From positions 119,164,930 through 119,228,929 of the forward strand of contig CM046444.1 in assembly GCA_025506515.1 (NCBI GenBank): 64,000 bases of DNA, read 5' to 3'. Position 1 is the first letter of the stretch. Each line of letters opens with the position of its first letter. The position numbers and the translations under genes are program-made. Positions 9,767 through 21,701 of the stretch are shown here, piece after piece. The notes beneath the pieces were generated by a model. It was given only the letters and a program-made list of their open reading frames with translations, ran no database searches and was not told the DNA's origin. The DNA is from Flaveria trinervia (Eukaryota > Streptophyta > Magnoliopsida > Asterales > Asteraceae).

Positions 9767-11720
9767 TCAACCAGCCCCACGATTAATCATCTCCATATAC
9801 TGATTCAACGACTCCTGCCTCTGTAACCTCATTTCCTCATTAAACTTCTTTATAAACGCCTCGACTCGTCGGTTCAGCTCCTCCTGACCCAACGACGGTT
9901 CCTTCCTCAGCCGGCCTGACCCACTGGACCGGCTGAGCTTCGATGGCGCTGGCGGCGGTTTCACCACTTTCCCGCCGCCAGCGCCACCGCAGATACCAGT
10001 GAAGGTGTCTGATTTTGTCATCCTGTTATTGTCAGGTGGCGGGAAGTCGTCGGAGTGGCGGTTATCGCGGCAGTGAGTGTGGGTCTCCCACGTGTCGGAT
10101 TTACGTAGGTGTCGGGTTAAGGGAACAGAGCGACCCTCGGTTATTGCCTTCCACGTGGTCTCCAGCGTGTCTTGCCGCTTAGGTTTTGCGACTCTCAATG
10201 TCCTCACGACTGCAAAACAAATCTTATATCATGTAAGTTGTTTTCCGACGTGTATTTTATGTGTAAATATATCATATTATATGTAAAACAAAACCTTAAA
10301 TCTCACGTCATTTTTCAAGGGGTTTGAGTTGTTTTTTTTTCTTTTTCTTGTTATAGGCGGTTGTGATATATAGGCGGTTGTGACGTTCAAACTTTTTAAT
10401 TACTTTTGTATTTAAGTGATCCGTTGGTTGAGGAGGCAGGTATATTTTTTATTTTTTATTTTTATAATTAATATTAATTTCATGGTTTTAAAACGCCAAC
10501 TCGTATACTAACCACTAAAACAAGGGCTTCACTAGCTAAATGTCATTAATTGACTTGATTTGATTTTTATAATATTAGTATTAAACTTTTTGTAAAAATC
10601 TATTGTTTGGTCTAACTAAACAGAAATGTGTGTATATATATATATTTTTTTTATAAGTAAAAGTATATATGCAAGTAAACAAGAGAAAATACAATTATAT
10701 TACATTAATATATAGTTAGTAATAATAAAAAGGAAAATTCCATTCTAGAACTGTAGTTTCTATCACGTCCTCTTATGTAAAGACAAATTTTTTAATCAAC
10801 TAAAAAAATGGTAAGATGTCTTGTATTAAAAATTTAAATTCTAAAAATGATAGAAAAAATATAAAACTAAGTTGAACTAGGCTTATCTAAACCCAAAAAT
10901 ATCAAAGAAAGTGTCTAGAGTATAGAACTTATGTTTAATTGTTTATAATTAACATAAAATAATCGTGTGATTTTATAGTTTTTTACGTGACGGTGAGCGT
11001 TATCTATTTTCAAAGTCGGTGAAGAGTTGACCAGCGTTTACCTTCAGTAGTGGCTTTTGCAGGTTTCCGGTGGCTGAATCTGGCGGACGCCGGTGGTTTC
11101 TCCGCCGGAGAAGATAAACCCACGTCATTCATCTCCGACGGCGTCCACGTGGACATCGATATCACAGATTTATCAACCTTATTCTTCTTAATTTCTTCAT
11201 AAGCTTCTTTCGCAATCTTCATATCTTCATCTAACAATTCATCATCAACCCGCGGTTTGTTGAACTTCAGTTCCGGAGCTTCAACAAACCGCAGTTTGTT
11301 GAACTCCGGTTCCGGAGCTTCAACAAACTGCCGGTTCAACCCAGTGTTGTAACCGATGTCCACTGATGGTGTGTTGTACACACTATCATGGAACTGCAGT
11401 ATTTCTGGTTGAATCGGTGGCAGTTCAACCGGAAGTACTGTTTTCACCGGCTCTGTCTGGAGCAGAGCCCCGGGCTGAGCCGGTGAGTGATGGTTACAGT
11501 CGAGTTTCGACTGTAACCGCGACGAAGCGACGATGGTGATGATGATGCAGTTGATGAGGACGTAGAGATAGGGTGGTTTGAGCCATGATACGAGGGTGGT
11601 CCATATGATGGGGATGTCGGAGAGTGTGAAGTTTGTGATGAACGGTGAGAAGAGGTTGAGCATGATGGCGGTGGAGACGACGGTGGCGGAGACGACGGTG
11701 AGCTTGAGGGACAACCCCAT
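9767..11720 (-). CDS. DUF4408 / DUF761 membrane-anchored protein
   Basis: Two exons, complement(9767..10209, 11042..11720), encode 373 residues. Exon 1 ends CTGAAG|GTAAAC after 679 nt. The 832-bp intron ends TTTTGCAG, and exon 2 continues in the same frame (split codon G|TC). The N-terminal 65 residues hold two hydrophobic helices and the DUF4408 block WLKPPYLYVLINCIIITI, followed by a Pro/Glu-rich linker. The C-terminus carries the DUF761 block ELNRRVEAFIKKFNEEMR and QESLNQYMEMINRG. Proteins with both domains are plant-specific ('cotton fibre expressed' group) with no settled biochemical function. The linker has a near-perfect tandem repeat, FVEAPEPEFNKLR then FVEAPELKFNKPR. The start ATG at 11718-11720 precedes the first helix; an ACC/GGT microsatellite lies directly upstream. 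Confidence 0.88.
11492..11518. repeat. perfect 12-bp hairpin inside coding DNA
   Basis: GGTTACAGTCGA, loop GTT, TCGACTGTAACC. It lies in exon 1 of the DUF4408/DUF761 gene just after the second membrane helix. It may form in the mRNA or may be chance. Confidence 0.8.
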
Positions 11721-11776
11721 GGTGGTGGTGGTGGTTGACGGTGGAGATGTGGTGGTGGTGGTGGTGGTGGTGGTGT
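11721..11776. repeat. GGT/ACC microsatellite in the 5' flank
   Basis: A run of GGT-type triplets (GTGGTGGTGG...) immediately upstream of the DUF4408/DUF761 start codon, probably in the 5' UTR or core promoter. Confidence 0.85.
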
Positions 11777-14700
11777 GAGAGTGAAGGGAGAATTATCTGG
11801 ATATTAATAGGAGGATGGTGGTGGTTAATGAGTTTAGATCTGGGGTGGTGTTAATTAATGAAGGGGGTGTGGGATTGGTATTTAATTTAACAACACACAC
11901 CATATGTCCCATAGGGAGATATTGTTCACACTAACGTTTTAAGTATTTATATTTATGATGTTAAATAATTGCTTGTTCATGCAACCAACCTACAATAATT
12001 TTTTTATAAGTTATGCAATTATTTGTATATATTTGTTTAAAAATTAACTATGCAACCAAGTTAGTCCAATACTTTGATGAAGGGGGTGTGAGTCACTGAC
12101 AATAAAAAGTCAGAAATAAAAGAAATAATAGCCGGTTGGTAACAACAAAATTCAAGTTATCAAACTTACTCAAGAAATGGATTTGTGTAACCACTTCATC
12201 TAAACAGTAGCAAGTAAAAGTATATAGATTGGATTATAAACTGGATTTTTTAGTGTTTTTGATGCATGTAGTATTGATAGGTGATTGATTATTACTTTGT
12301 GCAGGGGATTCAACAAGATTGATTACACAGAGCGCGATTAGTCTATTAAGTTATGGGACGTTAAACGAGGAACCCTCCGATTTGCTCGCGATTGACACCT
12401 TGTTTCTCACTCTTGTAACTTCATCACTCTCTCATATTGCTTGCAAACAATTGCGCTTTGATCTAAACATTATCCTATACTCATTACTTGAAAACATATT
12501 ATTATAAAAAACTTATCCTTATCGTGAATTTCTAATAAAACTTACTGTTAATCTATTGGTAGTCCTTTGAAAGAGGTTATCAGTGATATTATACGTCATT
12601 ACACATGCCCCTTTCGCCACCAACCTCTAAATATAGACTATCATGGGTTACAACTTTTATGAGAGTCTTCTTACGGATCTCCATGTTGTTGAAGTCTTTT
12701 GTTCCATATATAGTGTTTATTTGATGCGTTTTTGCGTATGATTTTTGTGTATATCTGTAGTATCTACCTTGTGTTATGCATCAACTAGTATCTAATTATT
12801 TAACTTCTTATCATCAATGCTATTTAGTTCAAACTCAAAATTTCGTATCTTTAGAGTCACTAACGACCATGCCATTTCCCTCGTATGACACATCAGTGTC
12901 ATATTTTTTTTTCATTTTCTTTATTTTTTCATGGTTTTATATGCTATTTAGTTCAAACTCAAAATTTTCTCATTTTCTTTATTAAGTTTTTATATGAGTC
13001 ACTTGTTGTTGACCTTGCTTGTTTTTTTGCTAGCCCGTAAAAATGTTATTATTGTTAAACCATACAAACAGTTTGTGTAATTAACCTTAAAAAATGATTA
13101 CACGTAATTACTATATTTCGTTCTTATAACAGAAAACAAAAATATAAAAATTTTTGTGTATCAAAAGAGCATTTTCAAAAGTAGTATCAATCCTCGTCCT
13201 AAAATGTTCAGTACTTTTTTTATATAAAAGTAGTATCAAAAGAGCATTTTCAAATATTAACCGGACCCTCAAATTACAATGAAATGCATAGTAAGTTTAA
13301 CTATAAAAATTGTTGGGATGTTATACATAACTCAATGTAAAAGAAAGATTCATACATGAATAAGATTGAAAGCTATATATATACTTAGATGAAATGATAT
13401 AAAGTACATTTTTTCATATGACTAAAATATATTTGGAAAAATATATGAAAAAATGAAAATTAATTAAATTCTATATAAACAAGAAATAATAGTAAATACC
13501 AATATAAATTACCCATACTATTATCACAAATATGATATATATTCTAGGATGAATATCGATACTTTTATATATTCTATTATAATATAATTAGTATATACTT
13601 ATACTTTGCACATAGCGCTGCCTATTAAAGCTAGTACACCAAAATAATTTCATAAGATAAAAATAAATTAATGATTTTGTAATTACTTATAATATATATT
13701 TTGACCCATTAAGTTCTTATCGATTTAACGACAGTTGTCGTGCAACTATAATACACATACACATATAAACTTTATTAATTAGAGCATATTGACTATAATT
13801 ATAATGAACCTTTTATAAACAAATTAATACGTTAAGCTGACACGTGTTGTTTTTGGTATTCACTTTTTCTTTGGAATACTTGATAATTTTATGTCATCGA
13901 CTTTTAGAACGTTGAACGTTCAATTTATTCGATAATACGTAAATAATATAATTAATACAAATTAAGGCTATGAAATATACAATAATAGACTACTTTTTCT
14001 ATTATAAACACTTAGATACCATGTATGTTTATCAATTATCATGAAGATGGCATGGGACCGCTATATAAATATATGAAAATAATAGAAAATCTTACAATAT
14101 TCTTATGTATATCTTATTTAGGCCCTAGCATTCATTAACAAAGATATAAAAAATATGATAAATAATAATAATATCATGGTAACCCCCGCACTTTTTCATT
14201 GCGTATAATTTGTTTATTTTTTTCTTTCACATTTATTTTTATATTTTCTTTCACGTTTATATTTTCATATAGTTTAACTACAGGGCTAGTTAAACACAGT
14301 TTATGTTGCAGGTGGTGTATACCAGATCGATTAGCTGAATCGCAATTTTTGATAAAAAAACCCACTGTAAATCTGTAAGCTAATATGTTTTGAACCTGAA
14401 ATCTTTAAAACTATATTATCATATATATTTTAATATTTTATCACAATTAACTAATAAAAATAAGATAAAAGTGATTTACATGTTGTGACAGCTAGTTGGG
14501 CTGTCACAATTACCTTAAATATCTCCCATAATTGTTTTGATTTTAAAAGAAGTTGATCTCTACATACGTTATTTATTAGTGTCGTGTTAAGATTAATATA
14601 GCTTTTTTTATGAAATAGGACCCACATGTCTAATTGTCTAAGACATGCTAATATTGATTTTTCATATTTGTTTCTTAATTTCTTCGTAGTCACTCTGTGC

Positions 14701-14832
14701 ATGCATGTTTTTAATTTTTAGTGATTGAAAGTTTCGAATATTTACTGTTTCATTAAATTTACTGTTCGCAATCTGACCCAATGTTTGACTTTTGTAACAC
14801 CCCACAACAATTAATATGTCGTGTGTTGTATT
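11777..14832. other. AT-rich intergenic DNA
   Basis: No gene or element with supportable ends. Short open frames (for example 12319-12507 and 14451-14702) have no recognisable domain, no biased codon use and no splice partners. A sequence TGTAACACCCCAC at 14793 looks like an LTR start but I could not find its end. Confidence 0.45.
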
Positions 14833-14847
14833 AGTTATTACTGTATT

Positions 14848-15095
14848 TTTTTTTGAAAGTCCAACGATTAATTTTTAAGTCCGATCATCCGGGTAAACCC
14901 ATTGGCGATAAGCCATTCACGTCCGCGAACACAGATAGCGCTGGTGACCCGGCTCGCCTACCATTTCAAGGAAAACCCACCACCCAAAGACCCACTAGAA
15001 GCATATTGCACCTAGTGAGACTCCAACCCATAACTTCCACTTTGGAAAGTCATGAGATGCCTCCTCCTAAACCACTTGATCTAGGACTCAGTGGC
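14848..15095 (-). mobile_element. tRNA-derived SINE
   Basis: A 248-bp insert flanked by a perfect 15-bp duplication, AGTTATTACTGTATT, at 14833-14847 and 15096-15110. Read on the minus strand it starts GCCACTGAGTCCTAGATCAAG and has a box-A-like GATCAAGTGGTTTAGGAGG. It then has a box-B-like GGGTTGGAGTCTC about 55 bases later, and ends in a run of A (the T run at 14848-14854). Pol III-type boxes, a poly-A end and a long target duplication define a plant SINE. The plus strand happens to be open here, but that is not a gene. Confidence 0.85.
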
Positions 15096-15110
15096 AGTTA
15101 TTACTGTATT

Positions 15111-18100
15111 AGTTCACAATTTTGAAACCAATTATTTTAAATAGGTCATTATTTTTATATTTTTTCGTATAAACATACTTAACCATGAAAATCTGGTAAG
15201 ACTTGTGATGCTTGTAACAACAAAACGCATCTTGTGTGCTAAGATGTTATGTTTTATTTAATATAACATCATTTCCTTTGCCAATTTATAGGATATTGAA
15301 ATACTGCCTAAGATGTGTTATATATGTGTGCGCACATACGCGTGTGTAACTAAGGGTGTCAAAGGGGTTTCAGTTGATTCGTCGAATTTGTTACGAACCT
15401 AATTTTACGGGAAGCCAAAAGTTGTGTCAGGTACATCACAAACATGAGGTGTGTATTCGCTAGCTAACAAAAACACGATCTTTAAACCCAAGAAATTATA
15501 TAGTTTATTCTTTTCACTTATTGATACCCTAAAATGATAAAGTTACAACAAAAACATACAAATGTGTGTATCTCTCTTTTAACTTTTGAATTTTGATACA
15601 TAATACCTTATATACTAACTTTGGTTGTGACATAAAAACACAAATCTTGAGCAAAACTATAAAAACAAAGGGTCGACTCAGGAACCCTCTAGGTTAACAA
15701 ACCCGGTCCCATAGCTATAAGCCTAAATATGTTCGCGTGTTACACCTGAAATTGATGATAACCCAATTATGGCTAAACGGGAATTTGCAAGAAATTGATT
15801 TGAACCCTTGACTAATTCAACACTTATAAATTTCATATCAAATACGTTGTGTGTTAGATATTCACATTCATACATGAATGTAATCAAGTGGTAATGCTAA
15901 ACAAATAAACATACTTAGTAAAATCCACTTACGAGAACAATGTGACGATGACAAGTCTCGCCTCTATGTATCTCATGAGATATAAAAATTGTTTTCAGTA
16001 AAACCCGGGCTTTGAATATTTGCTTTTATGATGTTGTTGTTTGTCGGGTATCAAACTCTAATTCATAAGAGAATCACGAGGATCGACACCAATAATGGGA
16101 ATATTACATTTTGTTTGTGGGTGTGAATACTGAATAGTTATGTTTGTTAATTAATGTTGCCCCAAATAAGTTAAAGGGAAAGGTATATATTTAACACATA
16201 TCGTGGAAGGTAGCGCTAATCATATTTAAATTTGGTAAACGTGATAATAGTTAATTAATCAATGTAAGTATTAAAAATTAATGCATTAGATCTGATGATT
16301 AAGAAGAGAAGGATTACATTAGTGAGAAAGAAGGATTCATTGTGCATGCTAATTAGATCGGTAAATAACATAAACACAATTAGCTTTTTTAAAAAAAAAA
16401 TTCTAATTACTTAAAATATAATAGATAACAAGTAGTGGTTTATTTGAGTCAAATCAAACCCGAGTACGTCTAAACTCGAGCTCGGCTCATGAATACCTTT
16501 TAATAAAACTTGCCTCCATCAAATCCTTTTGAGCTTGAACCCCTCTCTGATCTGCTCGACTCGTATGTTATATATTATATAATTTATAATTGTTTTTATA
16601 TATCTTATTATAAATTGTACATATAACATAGAATATACTATTATTTACTTTTATCATTTATTTATATATATATTATTATTATGTAAACACATATTTTAAA
16701 TATTATATAAAAAATATATAAATAATAAGTTTGTTTAGGTTCAAGGATTTTATAAAACTGACATGTCAAGCTTAGGTTTAAGCTTATTAGTTAAATGAGC
16801 CACATGATAAGCCCGAGCATACAAGTCATGTTCGATTTAAGTTTTTAACAAGACGATTTTAAGTAACTCATTGACGGCCGGAATTATATACAAGTTTATA
16901 GTTTTATATATAGGAATAGGAATGTATAAAGCTAAAATTAACATACTTCTTGTCTATAACTAAAAGTGCAAACTTTCAAGCTTAAAGAATTCTTATCCAA
17001 GTGGGGGTAAAAATAGAAACTCAATAAACGTGTGTCGAGTCTTTCGATGACACTAATTTCTACAAGTACATTTATTGTCATTTACGTTAAATGAGATTAT
17101 ATATTAGTTTGCACCTATATATAGTAACTATCTTGTTAAGGTGTTTGTCAATTGGGTTTCGGATCATTCTAGATGGCTTTGATCTTTTGAAAGTGAATTC
17201 GAATCAAAATTTCAAAAACTATTTATGTGGTTTTTGAGTTTTAGATTATTCGAAAATCCAATTAAAATATAAAAGTTATATGAACTTATAAGAAAAAGAA
17301 TACGATGTTAATGTAGTTTAATTCAAAGATCCACATCAAAGCAGTCCAAACATCACAAATACGATTTCGATTCAAAGATCATTTAAAAAAACGTATCATA
17401 TTATATAAATGTTATTTAAAAAGTTTCTAAGAGTATATATGAAATTTTTCCTTGCAAGCCGCTACATGTTCTTCACTTGCCCTTGAATCATAGAAATAGA
17501 AAAACTACTTATATTCTTTTATTGTTTTTGTTTAATTCAATTAAAAGAACTCAAAAACCAGTTAAGCTTTTAGATAACTAGTTTTCCCAAATATTGATTG
17601 TCGATCTAATTCATCCGTATTATCATTAATATCAATATTGAATACAAATTTCATGAACATCAAAATACAAGCCTTAAAGTACAATAAAAAATACAATTAT
17701 TTAAAACTTTGAATATTTCTTATTATTTAATATTATAGTATCGTTAATATTAGGGTGTTAAGAAAACTAAAGCCAACAAATTTCAGAAATTGAATTGTAG
17801 TCGTAAACCGAGAAAACCAAATTGAATTGTGAATTTGGTTTCCGATTCGATTATCAATTTAACAAAATTTTTCTTATTCAGTTAAACATGTTTGTGATTG
17901 TTTTGGTTTGTTTAGCTAATAGGGTTAAAAAAATTCCTAACTATGAAACCGTTAACCACTCCTAGTTAACATTAAAGACAAACTTTATGAAAAGTAACCT
18001 ACAAGCCCCTTCAACCACAACAAAATTCACTTATAATTTATAAAATATAATGTTTTATGAAATTTCAAATGACGTGATTAGTTTTATCTACATTTTGATA

Positions 18101-20810
18101 TAAACACTATTCAAAACCAACTTGCGTCAATTATAGTATATTTTTTAATTTATATTTTTAAATACAACTTAGTTTTCTCCTAACTATTGATGTAAAGTTT
18201 TACTAAAATTCTGAACATATTGTTTTAACGTGTTTATTACATTATACGTTTTAAATATAATTTTTATCAAAACCTAGCTATGTCAACACTCACCATGTTC
18301 ACGACATACATATCAAAACATTCGAAAGAAATAAAATCTAATAACTACGCAACGACTTATTACCAACAACACATGTTGCTTCTTCATCTGCATATCGATG
18401 AAGACCTCACCAAATAAAAACCTTTTCTATTAAAGTTCAACGTTTATCTTCACAACACCAAAGTTCGTAACTTACAACTTTGTGTTTGCAATTCTATAAC
18501 TTTTATATGATTAGGCTTGGTATCAACGATTACTATCGACCAATATTATTTTATATATTTAGCTTCGTAAATAATATCTTATTAATGTTGAATTATTATA
18601 GAACAATTAGTCATAATATGAATTATTGTAATTCAATTCACAAATATGATAACAAGATTAATGAAATGTTGTCGGTTGTAGCGTGGCATGTGGAAAGGAG
18701 CATGTGGATTTTCCAAATTTCACGCTAACTTTTACGCTTAATATACTCTTTTAAAACCTACATCTTTGCATTTAAATAAATAATTAATTAATTATCAATT
18801 AACAAAGCTTATTTTTGCTTCAAGAAGTCATACTCATTATTTTATATGATAAAGCCCTGTGAAACTACTGTCTGAAAAAGTCAAGTATTGAACAACTTCA
18901 TCTGCACATCACTACTTGGCAACAGCTGATTTTTCGATAGACTACATAAATCAATTTTTGGATTTCAAGTCATCTATTAAAAGTTGTCATGTAAAATTTT
19001 AGAATTTAGATCTATATATTAATAGATAAGATTTTTAATTCCATATTGTCAAGTTGAGTAATTTTATTAATAAATTTATTACGATTAATCTTCTAAAGAT
19101 TAATAAGTTAGAGATTTCATGGGTTAAACGTCAAATAGTATAATGGTCATGATGTAATATTGTAATAATAGAGGGACCAATATTATAACAAAAACATAAG
19201 TTCTAACTAATACTTGTTAGCTAGTTAATGATGGTTCAATAAATCATTAATGAGAAAGTAACAACTAACTTGATTGATCAGTTTTCTCTTTTCTCTCTCT
19301 TTCATTCTTAAAAAGATGTTTATAGAATCTTATTTACATAATAGATGTACTTTAAAAAAAATTCCAAACGGACAAAGCATAATTATATTTAATCATTTAC
19401 CCTTTCAGCTTTGAAAAGAAAAAAAAGAAACAACAATAAAAACCCGACAACTGAGGATGTATCTCTATCATTGTTGCCAATGTTAGCATTAAAGATGCTA
19501 AAATATATCAGATTTAACACGGTAGGTGTTGTATCCATGTAAGCTAAAACTTAATGCTTCACACGTTAAATTTTTCAAAAGAAAACACAGTTATAATTAT
19601 TCAATGATATGATTATACATGCAATAAAAATTTTCTTGGTACTTTTTAAAATAATATATCAATAATAATGACCTAAGCTATTGAAAGTCAAATATACGTG
19701 TTAGTTTTCATGAAATTTATTACCCACAACAAACGTAAGATTTACAACACGTCATTTCCTGATTTCTTTAGGTACATTTTTTTAATAATTTGATGATTTC
19801 ATGCAAATTTAAAATTAAAACACAAATTCTGGGCCCTGGGCCTACTGGCCCAATATAATACAGAATAACGAGCCCAGTTCAAGGAGGCTTATATTATAGT
19901 TATAGACTTATAAATGAAGATCCGACTGACCCCACGTTTGTTCCATTTTGGATGCAACAATGTCAATGCAAGTGGTGACCAAGAACTCGTGAAGAGGTGC
20001 AATTTCACTAATGAGGTTTTTACCTCGAATGGTTCGGGTTGAAACCAGGTCGAGTTGAATCAAACTTTGTCAAGCACGGCTTTCGGTGAAACCGCTTACG
20101 TTTGCAACCTGGGTTTTTGGGGATACTTATTAGTTTGGTTTAAAAGTTGAAACCGGTTTAGGTTTGGAATGGATTTTATCTGGTTTGGATTAGAATTAAC
20201 CGCTTTCAAACTTGTTCCAACGGAGAGGATTACAATTGTTCTTTTGACCCTATGGTTCGGTTTGGGTCCAAACTGCTTTCTATCCGGTTTCAAAATCAGT
20301 TGAGGGACGACAAAAGAAAGGATATTTTTAAGAGAGTGTTTGACAAGACGAAAATTAATTTTAAATAGAGAATCAAAAGAACTGCATAATTATTTATACA
20401 CCGTGGTAACAAGTTATACTAGCAGAGGGGGAGAGTCGATTATATAGTTACAAATCTATTTTATGTGTCACACTATCACAACTAAAGAAACAAGTACATG
20501 TTTTTATACAATTCTCACGTTTTCTACTTAAACTTAGTTCCGGATTAAACCACTCTCTATATATTCTCTATTAACTAAAGCTATACATAGATAATTCGTG
20601 ATAAGTGAAAAAAAAAGAAACTTATTTGGTAAGTTCCTTTACCTTCAAACGCTTGATTGATGGACTTTTTGACACAATTCCTATTTTATTTTCTTATTTT
20701 ATCTTTGTGAACCTTCAAAGTTTAGAGATAAAAGCACAAAAAATCTACTCATTACTAAAGTTGTGACCCTAAAGTCTGATAATTGAATTCAATTACCCAA
20801 ACAACTTTCA
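15111..20810. other. AT-rich intergenic DNA
   Basis: No gene supported. It holds dispersed-repeat debris, for example GAGCTCGGCTC-type motifs at 16440-16560 and GGTTTGG/AACCGG motifs at 20010-20290. The 18480-18728 open frame is low-complexity and unrecognised. Confidence 0.45.
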
Positions 20811-20996
20811 ACTAAAGATGGATAATTGTTACAATCCGACAACATTTAGGATCAAAACAACCTATGTAGGAAAGGAGACCCATAGTGTGTATATTTGGCC
20901 TCAAAACTTATGAATCATCCCATAATATCCCAACTAAAGACAGATGATCGTTATGACCCGACAACATTAACGATCAACACAACCTATGTAGGAAAA
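20811..20996 (+). repeat. diverged tandem duplication
   Basis: Two copies of a segment containing CAACTAAAGAYRGATRATYG, a CCGACAACATT block and AACCTATGTAGGAAA, starting about 124 bp apart (20808 and 20932). It lies downstream of the AGD5-like gene. Confidence 0.7.
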
Positions 20997-21701
20997 CTTG
21001 TGAACCTAGAGGTGATTTAAACCCATTCAACTATGATTCTATCCGACTGAATTGTGTTTTATCTCTAATGTCAAATGTAGAGGATATCCTCGTATTGGAC
21101 GTGGTCCAGTGGACTCCACCCGATACAAGATGGGCACATTATGGCCCACTTCCTTGCTAATGTGATCATTGGAGGGTGGTTCCAGAGGCTTTAGCCTTAG
21201 AAACCCTTATAACAAATTTCTATGACGTACACAGCCCAACTCTAAGCTCGGGGGTACGCAGAATGACACTACACAACCACCAAGACCGCTTCAAACCGGA
21301 AGAGACTTGAATTTGTATCTTCTTCATACACACCACACTAAAGGGAATATCAAACACATGACATGGGAAAAACAAGACCAAAATGGTAGCAACCAGTGTG
21401 ATTTTTTCAATTATTGAAGGGACAGTAAAATAGGTAGAACATAATCCTTTCATTATACATAAACAAAGAAATCAAAATACAGCAGAAAAGATAAAACTGA
21501 AAACAGCAAGAAAATGAAAAAAAAATAGCTAGTACAGACAAAAGAGACCGTCCTCATGAATGTAGCATCGAAATAGATGAATGAAAATAAAAGTCGAAAA
21601 TGGGTATCCTCTACAAATGGTTTACAATCCCTGATACGGGGAAGATAGTGGTTTTTTTCTTTCTTTATGAATTATGCTTTATCGTACACTTTAACTTCTG
21701 C

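Noticed and set aside
14853..15125. Plus-strand open frame of 90 codons
   Set aside because: It is the antisense of the SINE and runs through the target duplication; no domain.
14793..18476. A large LTR from TGTAACACCCC (14793) to CTTACA (18476) with ACTTT on both sides
   Set aside because: The end lacks the usual GGTGTTACA form, and a 5-base match in AT-rich DNA is easily chance.
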